A DNA stretch of 8,508 nt from an uncultured Oscillospiraceae bacterium (GTDB taxonomy: Bacteria; Bacillota; Clostridia; Oscillospirales; Oscillospiraceae), in contig CANQKJ010000088.1 in NCBI GenBank assembly GCA_947624465.1, positions 1 through 8,508 of the forward strand. Reading direction: 5' to 3'. Positions within the stretch are counted from its first letter, which is position 1; each line of letters opens with the position of its first letter. Below are positions 1 through 5,607 of the stretch, piece by piece. The position numbers were made by a program, and so were the translations under genes. The notes below the pieces were generated by a model that searched no databases, had not been told where the DNA came from, and was given only the letters and a program-made list of their open reading frames with translations.

Positions 1-63
1 CACGGTGTCCAGCTTGCCCCGCCACTGATAGTGCAGCTTCAAAGATTCCTGTGCATAGTCCAT
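1..63 (-). CDS. NAD-dependent malic enzyme, N-terminal fragment (runs off left edge)
   Basis: Only the first 21 codons are inside the window; they read MDYAQESLKLHYQWRGKLDT plus V. The M-D-Y-A-x-E-S-L-x-L-H-x-x-W-x-G-K-L pattern is the characteristic start of the bacterial NAD(P)-dependent malic enzyme family (oxidative decarboxylation of malate to pyruvate). The catalytic and nucleotide-binding parts lie outside, so this rests on the N-terminus alone. The ATG at 61-63 is preceded by GGAG with an 8-base spacer. The gene follows recR on the same strand after 26 bases, with no terminator between them, so it is probably co-transcribed with rpe and recR. Coenzyme preference cannot be judged from this fragment. 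Confidence 0.75.
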   Translation of the reverse strand, partial: MDYAQESLKLHYQWRGKLDTV

Positions 64-89
64 GGTATACGCTCCGTTCTTGATTTTTC

Positions 90-692
90 TTATATCTCTC
101 TTCTTCCCTCCATGGCCCGCATGAGGGTGGCGTCGTCGGCGAATTCCAGGTGGCTGCCCACCGGGATGCCGTAGGCCAGCCGGGTGGTCTTCACGCCCAG
201 GGGTTTCAGCAGCCGGGACAGGTACAGGGCGGTGGTCTCCCCCTCGGTGTCCGGGTTGGTGGCCATCACCACCTCCTCCACCCCGCCGGCGGCCACCCGC
301 TCGATGAGCTGGCGGATGCGCAGATCGTCCGGCCCCACGTGGTTCATGGGGGAGATGACCCCGTGGAGCACGTGGTATACCCCCTGGTACTCCCGGGAGC
401 GCTCCATGGCCACCACGTCCTTGGGGTCGGCCACCACGCAGATGATGGAGTGGTCCCGCTTGGAGGAGGCGCAGATGGGGCACTCACCCTCCCCCTCGGT
501 GAGATTCTGGCACACCGGGCAGCAGCCGATAACGGCCTTGGCGGCCAGGATGGCGTCGGCAAAGGCCTTCGCCTCCTGCTCCGGCTGGTCCAGCACGAAA
601 AAGGCCAGCCGCTGGGCGCTCTTGCGGCCCACGCCGGGGAGCCTGGCGAACTGCTCCACTAAATTTTCCAGCGCCGCGGGAAAATAGTCCAT
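90..692 (-). CDS. recR: Recombination mediator protein RecR
   Basis: Complete 200-residue RecR, the usual length for the family. RecR works with RecO (and RecF) to load RecA on single-stranded DNA at gaps and stalled forks. Visible parts in order: a helix-hairpin-helix near residues 15-32 (LPGVGRKSAQRLAF); a four-cysteine zinc finger with C58-x-x-C61 and C71-x-x-C74; a Toprim domain from about 80 to 175 with the acidic motif TNPDTEGETTA at 145-155; and the conserved C-terminal motif YGIPVGSHLEFADDATL at 174-190. The ATG at 690-692 has a strong AAGGAGG site six bases upstream, which overlaps the TAA stop of rpe. rpe and recR are 11 bases apart and clearly co-transcribed. recR often sits next to dnaX and ybaB; here its upstream partner is rpe instead. 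Confidence 0.97.
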   Translation of the reverse strand: MDYFPAALENLVEQFARLPGVGRKSAQRLAFFVLDQPEQEAKAFADAILAAKAVIGCCPVCQNLTEGEGECPICASSKRDHSIICVVADPKDVVAMERSREYQGVYHVLHGVISPMNHVGPDDLRIRQLIERVAAGGVEEVVMATNPDTEGETTALYLSRLLKPLGVKTTRLAYGIPVGSHLEFADDATLMRAMEGRREI

Positions 693-703
693 AGGGAACC
701 TCC

Positions 704-1363
704 TTACCGGCCCTGGGCCGCCGCCCGCAGCGCCGCGATGGCCGCCGCTGGGTCGGGGGCCTTATATACCGCCGAGCCGGCCACCAGAACGTTGGCCCCG
801 GCCTCCGCCACCAGCTTCGCGGTCTCGGGCACGATGCCGCCGTCCACCTGGAGATCGCACTCGGGGTGGTATCGATCCATGACCTGCCGCACCTTGCGGA
901 TGGTGTCCAGCTTGTCCGCCATGAAGGGCTGGCCGCCGAAGCCGGGCTCCACCGTCATCACCAGCGCCATGTCCAGCTGCTCGATATAGGGCAGCACCGC
1001 CCGCCAGCTGGTGAGGGGCCGCAGGGCGATGCCCTTCCTGAGGCCGTTGGCCCCGATGGCCCGGAGGGCCTCGGCGGTGCCTCTGGGGTCGTCGGCCTCC
1101 AGGTGGACGGTGATCTGGTCCGCCCCTGCCTCCGCGAACAGGTCGATGAGCCGGGCGGGCTTGGTGACCATCAGGTGGACGTCCAAAAACAGGCCGGTGA
1201 CCTTCCGAATGGCCGCCACCGCCGGGGGTCCGAAGGACAGGTTGGGCACAAAGACCCCGTCCATCACGTCCACATGGAGCCAGTCGGCGGACTCCACCCG
1301 CTTGATGTCACGCTCCAGGTTGCAAAAATCCGCCGCCAGGATGGAAGGCGCGATCTTGATCAT
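704..1363 (-). CDS. rpe: Ribulose-phosphate 3-epimerase
   Basis: A 219-residue TIM-barrel enzyme that interconverts D-ribulose 5-phosphate and D-xylulose 5-phosphate in the pentose phosphate pathway; family members are usually 215-225 residues. It opens with MIKIAPSILAADFCNLE. The metal and catalytic residues are all recognisable: H30 and D32 in LHVDVMDG, H63 in DVHLMV, and D174 in VDGGI. The phosphate-binding loops are PGFGGQ (140-145) and the GS pair at 197-198 in VAGSAVY. The reading frame stays open upstream to about 1546, but the ATG at 1361-1363 is chosen because homologs begin there and because it has a GAGGG ribosome site 6 bases upstream. The extension is Gly/Arg/Pro-rich and unlike any epimerase N-terminus. 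It lies 11 bases upstream of recR, in the same transcript. Confidence 0.97.
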   Translation of the reverse strand: MIKIAPSILAADFCNLERDIKRVESADWLHVDVMDGVFVPNLSFGPPAVAAIRKVTGLFLDVHLMVTKPARLIDLFAEAGADQITVHLEADDPRGTAEALRAIGANGLRKGIALRPLTSWRAVLPYIEQLDMALVMTVEPGFGGQPFMADKLDTIRKVRQVMDRYHPECDLQVDGGIVPETAKLVAEAGANVLVAGSAVYKAPDPAAAIAALRAAAQGR

Positions 1364-1624
1364 ACCGTTTCCCTCTTTTCCGTCAGATTTGCCGCCGGGA
1401 CAGGGGCTGTCCGGCGGGCCGGCCCCACACCGGGGAGCCTGTCCCCACATAAGATGGAACACGCGGATGTCCGCCGGCCGCCCCGGCGGGAGGCTTCCCC
1501 ACGCCCCCCCGCTCGCGCCCGCCGCGTCAGGTCCGGCGCGCCGCACCTGTATAGCCGTCCGATGGGGCGAATCCGCCCCGTCGGGCGGCAGTGGAACGTC
1601 CGCCGGAGGGACAGGCCCTTCCGC
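1364..1624 (-). other. GC-rich structured spacer between ilvA and rpe, possible interspersed repeat
   Basis: These 261 bases between the ilvA stop and the rpe start hold no gene I can support. The sequence is very GC-rich and contains several perfect inverted repeats (plus-strand positions): 1398-1412 (6-bp stem, GGG loop), 1432-1446 (5-bp stem), 1471-1489 (CCGCCGG/CCGGCGG, 7-bp stem, 5-base loop) and 1564-1579 (GGGGCG/CGCCCC, 4-base loop). The last competes with a second 6-bp hairpin at 1573-1588. None is followed by a T run, so no standard ilvA terminator is present. An imperfect direct repeat (CCGCCGG, then GGACAGG) occurs at 1392-1405 and 1600-1615, bracketing most of the spacer. All this fits a small palindromic interspersed element or a structured leader of rpe. 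Rpe/recR must be transcribed by read-through from ilvA or from a promoter here that I could not identify. Confidence 0.45.
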
Positions 1625-2842
1625 TCAGTTGGCGCCGGAGAAGGCCACCTCACGCACCTCGTAACCGGCCCCCAGCAGGGCGTCCAGGATCTCCTTCTTG
1701 TGGGCGTGGCCGAAGGCCTCCAGGGTGACCTTCAGTTCCACCCCGGCCTGACGGTTGATGTTGACGAACTGGTTGTGCTCCAGCTTGATGATATTCCCGC
1801 TGCACCCGGCCACCAGCTCGGCGATGCGCAGCAGCTCGCCGGGGCGGTCTGGCAGCTGCACCGAGAAGGTAAAGATGCGCCCCCGGTTGATGAGCCCGTG
1901 CTGCACCAGGGAGGAGATGGTGATCACATCCATGTTGCCGCCGGAGAGCACCGGCACCACGTTCTCCCCCCTGGGTTCCAGGTGGTTCAGAGCGGCGATG
2001 GTGAGCAGACCCGCGTTCTCCACGATCATCTTGTGCTTCTCCATCACGTCCAGGAAGGCGTCCACCAGCTCGTCGTCGTCGATGGCGATGATCTCGTCCA
2101 CGTTCTTTTGGATGTAGGGGAACACCTTTTCGCCGGGGGTCTTGACGGCCACGCCGTCGGCGATGGTGCTGATGGGGTCCACCGTCACCACATGGCCCGC
2201 CTCCAGGCTGGCCTTCATGGAGGCCGCCCCGGAGGGCTCCACCCCGATGACCCGCACCGAGGGGTTCAGCAGCTTGGCCAGGGTGGACACCCCGGCCGCC
2301 AGCCCGCCGCCGCCCACAGGCACCAGGATGGCGTCCACGTCGGGCAGGTCCTTGAAGATCTCGTAGGCGATGGTCCCCTGGCCGGTGGAGACGGTCAGGT
2401 CGTCGAAGGGGTGGACGTAGGTGTATCCCTTCTCCCCGCTGAGCTTCGCGGCCAGGGCGGCCGCGTCGTCAAAGGTCTCGCCGTGGAGGATCACCTCCGC
2501 GCCGTAGTCCTTGGTGTTGTTCACCTTCACCAGCGGGGTGGTGGTGGGCATGACGATGGTGGCGGCCACCCCCGCCTGCTGGGCGGCGTAGGCCACCCCC
2601 TGGGCGTGGTTGCCGGCGGAGGCGGTGACCAGCCCCCGGGCCTTCTCCTCGTCGGTGAGGGTGCTGATCTTGAAGTAGGCCCCCCGGATCTTATAGGCCC
2701 CGGTGACCTGCATGTTCTCCGGCTTGATGTACACATGGTTCCCGGTGGACCTGGAGAAGAAGGGGCTGTAGATCAGATCGGTGCGGTGGAGCACGCCGTC
2801 CAGCACCTTTCGGGCGGCTTTGAAATCGTCTAAGGTCATCAT
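1625..2842 (-). CDS. ilvA: Threonine ammonia-lyase (medium form, PLP-dependent, C-terminal ACT domain)
   Basis: A 405-residue enzyme of PLP fold type II that deaminates L-threonine to 2-oxobutyrate and ammonia, feeding isoleucine synthesis or threonine catabolism. Visible parts: the PLP lysine K51 in TGAYKIRGAY, the substrate loop SAGNHAQG (75-82), the phosphate-binding glycine loop VGGGGLAAG (176-184), and a single C-terminal ACT domain from about 325 to 400 (FTFSVQLPDRPGELLRIAEL onward). One ACT domain and about 400 residues match the medium form, distinct from the long two-ACT biosynthetic IlvA and the ACT-less TdcB. The start is the ATG at 2840-2842, with AAGGAG 9 bases upstream. A TTG two codons earlier is too close to that site, and the ATG at 2839 is a possible alternative. 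It is transcribed from the promoter at 2908-2937. No ilvB, ilvC or ilvD gene is nearby, so whether it is biosynthetic or catabolic is unresolved. Confidence 0.95.
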   Translation of the reverse strand: MMTLDDFKAARKVLDGVLHRTDLIYSPFFSRSTGNHVYIKPENMQVTGAYKIRGAYFKISTLTDEEKARGLVTASAGNHAQGVAYAAQQAGVAATIVMPTTTPLVKVNNTKDYGAEVILHGETFDDAAALAAKLSGEKGYTYVHPFDDLTVSTGQGTIAYEIFKDLPDVDAILVPVGGGGLAAGVSTLAKLLNPSVRVIGVEPSGAASMKASLEAGHVVTVDPISTIADGVAVKTPGEKVFPYIQKNVDEIIAIDDDELVDAFLDVMEKHKMIVENAGLLTIAALNHLEPRGENVVPVLSGGNMDVITISSLVQHGLINRGRIFTFSVQLPDRPGELLRIAELVAGCSGNIIKLEHNQFVNINRQAGVELKVTLEAFGHAHKKEILDALLGAGYEVREVAFSGAN

Positions 2843-2858
2843 CGGCAAAAACTCCTTT

Positions 2859-2870
2859 CCCGCCGGCGGG
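2859..2870 (-). promoter_or_regulatory. Perfect palindrome next to the ilvA ribosome site
   Basis: CCCGCCGGCGGG is a perfect 12-base palindrome lying immediately upstream of the AAAGGAG ribosome site of ilvA. A partly similar copy, CCCGCCGGGAGGAAAAG, lies about 20 bases further upstream in the same leader, as if the ribosome-site region had been duplicated. In the mRNA the two CCCGCCGG copies could pair with the GGCGGG in alternative ways and affect access to the start. The leader is only about 60 bases from the predicted transcription start, too short for a T-box or a classical attenuator. Any regulatory role is inference. Confidence 0.35.
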
Positions 2871-2907
2871 ACCGCTTTTCCTCCCGGCGGGTATCGTTGT
2901 CGGGGAC

Positions 2908-2937
2908 ATTATACTGTAACTGCCCCGAGAAAGTCAA
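2908..2937 (-). promoter_or_regulatory. Sigma-A-type promoter for ilvA
   Basis: Read on the minus strand there is a -35 box TTGACT (plus 2932-2937), an 18-base spacer and a perfect -10 box TATAAT (plus 2908-2913). Transcription would start near 2901, about 60 bases before the ilvA ATG. It is oriented toward ilvA and back-to-back with the rightward promoter at 2958-2986. Confidence 0.85.
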
Positions 2938-2957
2938 TGGTGAGAGCGGCCTTTCCC

Positions 2958-2986
2958 TTGACAGTTTGGGCCGCTGGGAGTAAAAT
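2958..2986 (+). promoter_or_regulatory. Sigma-A-type promoter for the xpaC-telA cluster
   Basis: A perfect -35 box TTGACA (2958-2963), an ideal 17-base spacer and a -10 box TAAAAT (2981-2986). Transcription would begin near 2993, giving a leader of about 37 bases before the GTG start at 3030. It predicts strong constitutive transcription unless a regulator acts in the narrow gap to the ilvA promoter. Confidence 0.88.
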
Positions 2987-3029
2987 ACAGACTGAGAAAG
3001 TTTCATCACATCCGAAAGGAGGGGCGGCG

Positions 3030-3803
3030 GTGTCTTACGTGAAGGTAAAGTCTGTCCTGCCCATCTATCTTGTGGGAGCGGTGTGGCTGCTGTGGGCCCT
3101 GTTCTTCCCGCTTTACCGGCCCATCCACTTCGTGCTGGCGGCGCTGGTCTCCGCCGTCGTCTACTTCCTGGGCAAGATCATCTTTCCCGACCGGGGGTAC
3201 ACGGTGAACCCGGTGGGCCAGCCCCAGGGCGCCCCTCAGGCCGCCCAGCCCCAGCCCAAAAAGGCCGAACCCGCCAAAAAGTATCCCCCCGAGATCCAGG
3301 AGATCGTGGACGAGCGCAGCCGGGCCATCTCCGAATTCAGGCGGCTGAACGACTCCATCGCCGACGCCAGGGTGTCCGCCCAGATCGACCGCATGGAGGT
3401 CACCACCGGCAAGATCATCGACGCGGTGGTGGACGCCCCCGCCAAGCTGCCCCAGATCAAAAAGTTCATGAGCTATTATCTGCCCACCACCATGAAGCTC
3501 CTCAACGCCTATGACCGGATGGACGCCACCGGGGCCTCCGGGGAGAACATCGACGGCACCAAGGGCAAGATCGAGGACATGCTGGACACGGTGTGCGCCG
3601 CCTTTGACAAGCAGCTGGACTCCCTCTACGGGGCCGAGGCCCTGGACGTGTCCACCGACATCACCGTGATGGAGAACCTGCTGGCCCAGGAGGGCCTGGC
3701 GGGGCTGAACATCAACGACGCCAGGGCCGCCTCCCCCGGGGACACGGCGTCCGCGTCCGGTTCCGCCGCCGCCCAGAGCGACGACATCCAGCTCCACTTC
3801 TGA
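3030..3803 (+). CDS. XpaC-like membrane protein (5-bromo-4-chloroindolyl phosphate hydrolysis family)
   Basis: A 257-residue protein. The N-terminus has two hydrophobic segments (about 9-28 and 31-51) separated by a short YRP turn, predicting a membrane hairpin. Then comes a Pro/Gln/Ala/Lys-rich linker (60-86) and a helical cytoplasmic domain. The motif KKFMSYYLPTTMKLLNAYD (144-162) and the later DVSTDITVMENLLAQEGL (206-223) are typical of the XpaC family. The tail (231-250) is a low-complexity Ala/Ser stretch. The start is the GTG at 3030, behind a strong AAAGGAGG site; the frame is open further upstream, but that would run through the promoter. The family is named from a B. subtilis gene linked to hydrolysis of an indolyl phosphate dye, and its true biochemical role is unknown. 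It is 43 bases upstream of the telA-like gene; xpaC and a telA homolog (yaaN) are also adjacent in B. subtilis. Confidence 0.85.
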   Translation: MSYVKVKSVLPIYLVGAVWLLWALFFPLYRPIHFVLAALVSAVVYFLGKIIFPDRGYTVNPVGQPQGAPQAAQPQPKKAEPAKKYPPEIQEIVDERSRAISEFRRLNDSIADARVSAQIDRMEVTTGKIIDAVVDAPAKLPQIKKFMSYYLPTTMKLLNAYDRMDATGASGENIDGTKGKIEDMLDTVCAAFDKQLDSLYGAEALDVSTDITVMENLLAQEGLAGLNINDARAASPGDTASASGSAAAQSDDIQLHF

Positions 3804-3846
3804 CCGCTGAACGAATAACAATAGATTTTGAACGGAGGAAACTGAC

Positions 3847-5046
3847 ATGGACGATCTGAACCTGACCCCCGAACTGACCCTGGAGCCCGAAAGCGCTTCC
3901 GCCGCTGCCGCCCAGGCCCCCGCCGCCCCCGACATCAGCCTGTCTCTGGACGGGGCCGCCGCCCAGGCCGCCGCCGAGCCCGCCAAGCCCGCCAAGCCCG
4001 CCGTCGAGCCCGTCCAGCTGGACGACTCCATGCTGTCCGAGCCGGAGAAGAAGATGGTCAACGACTTCGCCGAGAAGATCGACATCACCGACTCCACCGT
4101 GGTCCTCCAGTACGGCGCCGCCGCCCAGAAGAACGTGGCCTCCTTCTCCGAGAAGGCCCTGGGGAGCGTCCGCACCAAGGATCTGGGGGAGGTGGGCCAG
4201 GCCCTGTCCTCCCTGGTGGTGGAGCTGAAGACCTTTGACGAGCCGGAGAAGACCGGCATCTTCGGCTTCTTCCAAAAGAAGAAGCACGACGCCGTGGCCC
4301 TCAAGGCCAGCTACGACAAGGCCAGCGTCAACGTGGACAAGATCGCCTCCATGCTGGAGGACCACCAGGTCACGCTGATGAAGGACATTGCCATGCTGGA
4401 CCAGATGTATGAGCTGAACACCAAGTACTACAAGGAGCTGACCATGTATATCCTGGCCGGCAGGAAGGCCCTGAACAAGGCCCGCACCGAGACCCTGGAG
4501 CAGCTCCGACAGACGGCCTCCCAGACCGGCGCCCAGGAGGACGCCCAGGCCTACAACGACTACGCCAACCTGTGCAACCGGTTCGAGAAGAAGCTCCACG
4601 ACCTGGAGCTGACCCGGATGATCTCCGTGCAGATGGGCCCCCAGACCCGGCTCATCCAAAACAACGACACCCTCATGCTGGAGAAGATCCAGTCCTCCCT
4701 GGTGAACACCATCCCCCTGTGGAAGAGCCAGATGGTGCTGGCCCTGGGCCTGGAGCACTCCCGGGAGGCCACCGCCGCCCAGTCCGCCGTCACCAACATG
4801 ACCAACGAACTGCTGCAAAAGAACGCGGATATGCTCAAAATGGGCACCATCGAGACCGCCAAGGAGGCCGAGCGCTCCATCGTGGACATCGAGACCCTCC
4901 AGCACACCAACCAGCAGCTCATCTCCACCCTGGACGAGGTCATGCAGATCCAGAAGGACGGCGCTCAGAAGCGGGCCGCCGCCGAGCAGGAACTGGGCCG
5001 CATCGAGGGCGAGCTGAAGCAGAAGCTGCTGGAACTGAGAGGCTGA
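3847..5046 (+). CDS. TelA-family toxic anion resistance protein
   Basis: A 399-residue, mostly helical soluble protein of the TelA family, first connected with tellurite resistance and present in many Firmicutes as YaaN/YceH. The family signature is clear at 261-301: VQMGPQTRLIQNN, then LMLEKIQSSLVNTIPLWKSQ and MVLALG. A second conserved block at about 319-372 includes LLQKNADMLK and IETLQHTNQQLI. Long heptad-like helices fill about 150-260 and 340-397. Residues 15-56 are a low-complexity Ala/Pro/Lys segment (PAKPAKPAVEP) that is probably a disordered, lineage-specific extension. The ATG at 3847 has GGAGG 8 bases upstream. It lies between xpaC and the TPM gene, only 6 bases from the latter, consistent with one transcript. 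No ter genes lie within the window. The molecular function of TelA is unproven, and tellurite resistance in this organism is not implied. Confidence 0.93.
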   Translation: MDDLNLTPELTLEPESASAAAAQAPAAPDISLSLDGAAAQAAAEPAKPAKPAVEPVQLDDSMLSEPEKKMVNDFAEKIDITDSTVVLQYGAAAQKNVASFSEKALGSVRTKDLGEVGQALSSLVVELKTFDEPEKTGIFGFFQKKKHDAVALKASYDKASVNVDKIASMLEDHQVTLMKDIAMLDQMYELNTKYYKELTMYILAGRKALNKARTETLEQLRQTASQTGAQEDAQAYNDYANLCNRFEKKLHDLELTRMISVQMGPQTRLIQNNDTLMLEKIQSSLVNTIPLWKSQMVLALGLEHSREATAAQSAVTNMTNELLQKNADMLKMGTIETAKEAERSIVDIETLQHTNQQLISTLDEVMQIQKDGAQKRAAAEQELGRIEGELKQKLLELRG

Positions 5047-5052
5047 TCGACT

Positions 5053-5592
5053 GTGAACACACTGAAAAAACCCGTGGTGGCCTGGTCCATCGTCATCGTG
5101 GTCATCGTTATCGCCGTGGCCATCGGCCTCTTCCGGGGCAGATCGGCCTCCGACAGGCCCGGCCCCGGCGGCCCCGCGGCCCCCGCCCCCGGCTCCGTGA
5201 CCGCCTACACCTATGTGTATGACGACGCCAACGTGCTCTCCGCCTCCACCGAGCGGAAGCTGGGGCAGACCAACGACGAACTGATCAACGACTATAACTG
5301 CGCGGTGGCCGTGGTCACCTGCAACTACGGCGGGAACGACCTGCACGACTACGCCATGGACTACGCCGAGGCCATCGACCTGGGCGGCACCGACTTCATC
5401 GTGGTGCTGGATATCTCCGGTGAAAACTACTATCTGGTCCAGGGGGCCGATTTGGTGGGCTGGTTCTCCGACCAGGACTGCACCGACTACGCCTGGGAGT
5501 ATATGGAGCGGGACTTCGCCCGGGGCGACTATAACGACGCCGCGCTGAACATCTCCGAGGCCCTGGCGGACTGGATCACCTACAACTACTGA
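5053..5592 (+). CDS. TPM-domain membrane protein (YgcG-like, lacking the usual C-terminal half)
   Basis: A 179-residue protein with a short basic N-terminus (KK at 5-6), a hydrophobic helix at about 8-27, a Pro/Gly/Ala-rich linker (34-47), and a TPM domain filling 53-178. TPM hallmarks are YVYDDANVLSASTERKLGQT (54-73) at the start, the central strand CAVAVVTCNYGG (83-94), FIVVLDIS (115-122), and the closing FARGDYNDAALNISEALADW. The usual family motif with GYGLEG is degenerate here (VQGADLVGWF). Three cysteines are at 83, 90 and 143. TPM proteins have been linked to photosystem II repair, acid phosphatase activity and membrane protein assembly, but no function can be assigned here. The start is the GTG at 5053, six bases after the telA stop, with only a weak GAGAGG site. 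Typical YgcG-like proteins carry a transmembrane helix and Gly-rich tail after the TPM domain. Here that tail is missing but resembles the next gene. Confidence 0.82.
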   Translation: MNTLKKPVVAWSIVIVVIVIAVAIGLFRGRSASDRPGPGGPAAPAPGSVTAYTYVYDDANVLSASTERKLGQTNDELINDYNCAVAVVTCNYGGNDLHDYAMDYAEAIDLGGTDFIVVLDISGENYYLVQGADLVGWFSDQDCTDYAWEYMERDFARGDYNDAALNISEALADWITYNY

Positions 5593-5607
5593 TAAGGAGG
5601 CCGGAAC

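Noticed and set aside
1364..1546. N-terminal extension of rpe in the same frame
   Set aside because: The extension has no epimerase similarity, lies in the palindromic spacer and lacks a ribosome site. The ATG at 1363 matches the family start and has GAGGG upstream.
1360..1653. A 97-codon minus-strand open frame covering the ilvA-rpe spacer
   Set aside because: It is Arg/Gly/Pro-rich with no recognisable similarity, overlaps the end of ilvA and the start of rpe, and has no convincing ribosome site. The palindromic DNA explains the sequence better.
866..2833. A 655-codon open frame on the plus strand opposite rpe and ilvA
   Set aside because: It is a His/Gly/Asp/Val-rich shadow of rpe and ilvA, both of which have clear catalytic motifs. 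Such long antisense frames are expected at high third-position GC.
2843..2848. TTG start two codons before the ilvA ATG
   Set aside because: It is only three bases from the AGGAG site, too close for initiation, while the ATG at 2842 is nine bases away.
2849..2900. T-box or amino-acid attenuator ahead of ilvA
   Set aside because: The predicted leader is about 60 bases, with no T-box consensus, no leader peptide rich in Ile or Thr codons and no terminator hairpin with a T run.
2781..3029. Upstream in-frame extension of the xpaC-like gene
   Set aside because: It would run through the start of ilvA and both promoters. The GTG at 3030 has an excellent ribosome site, and the product then begins like the family.
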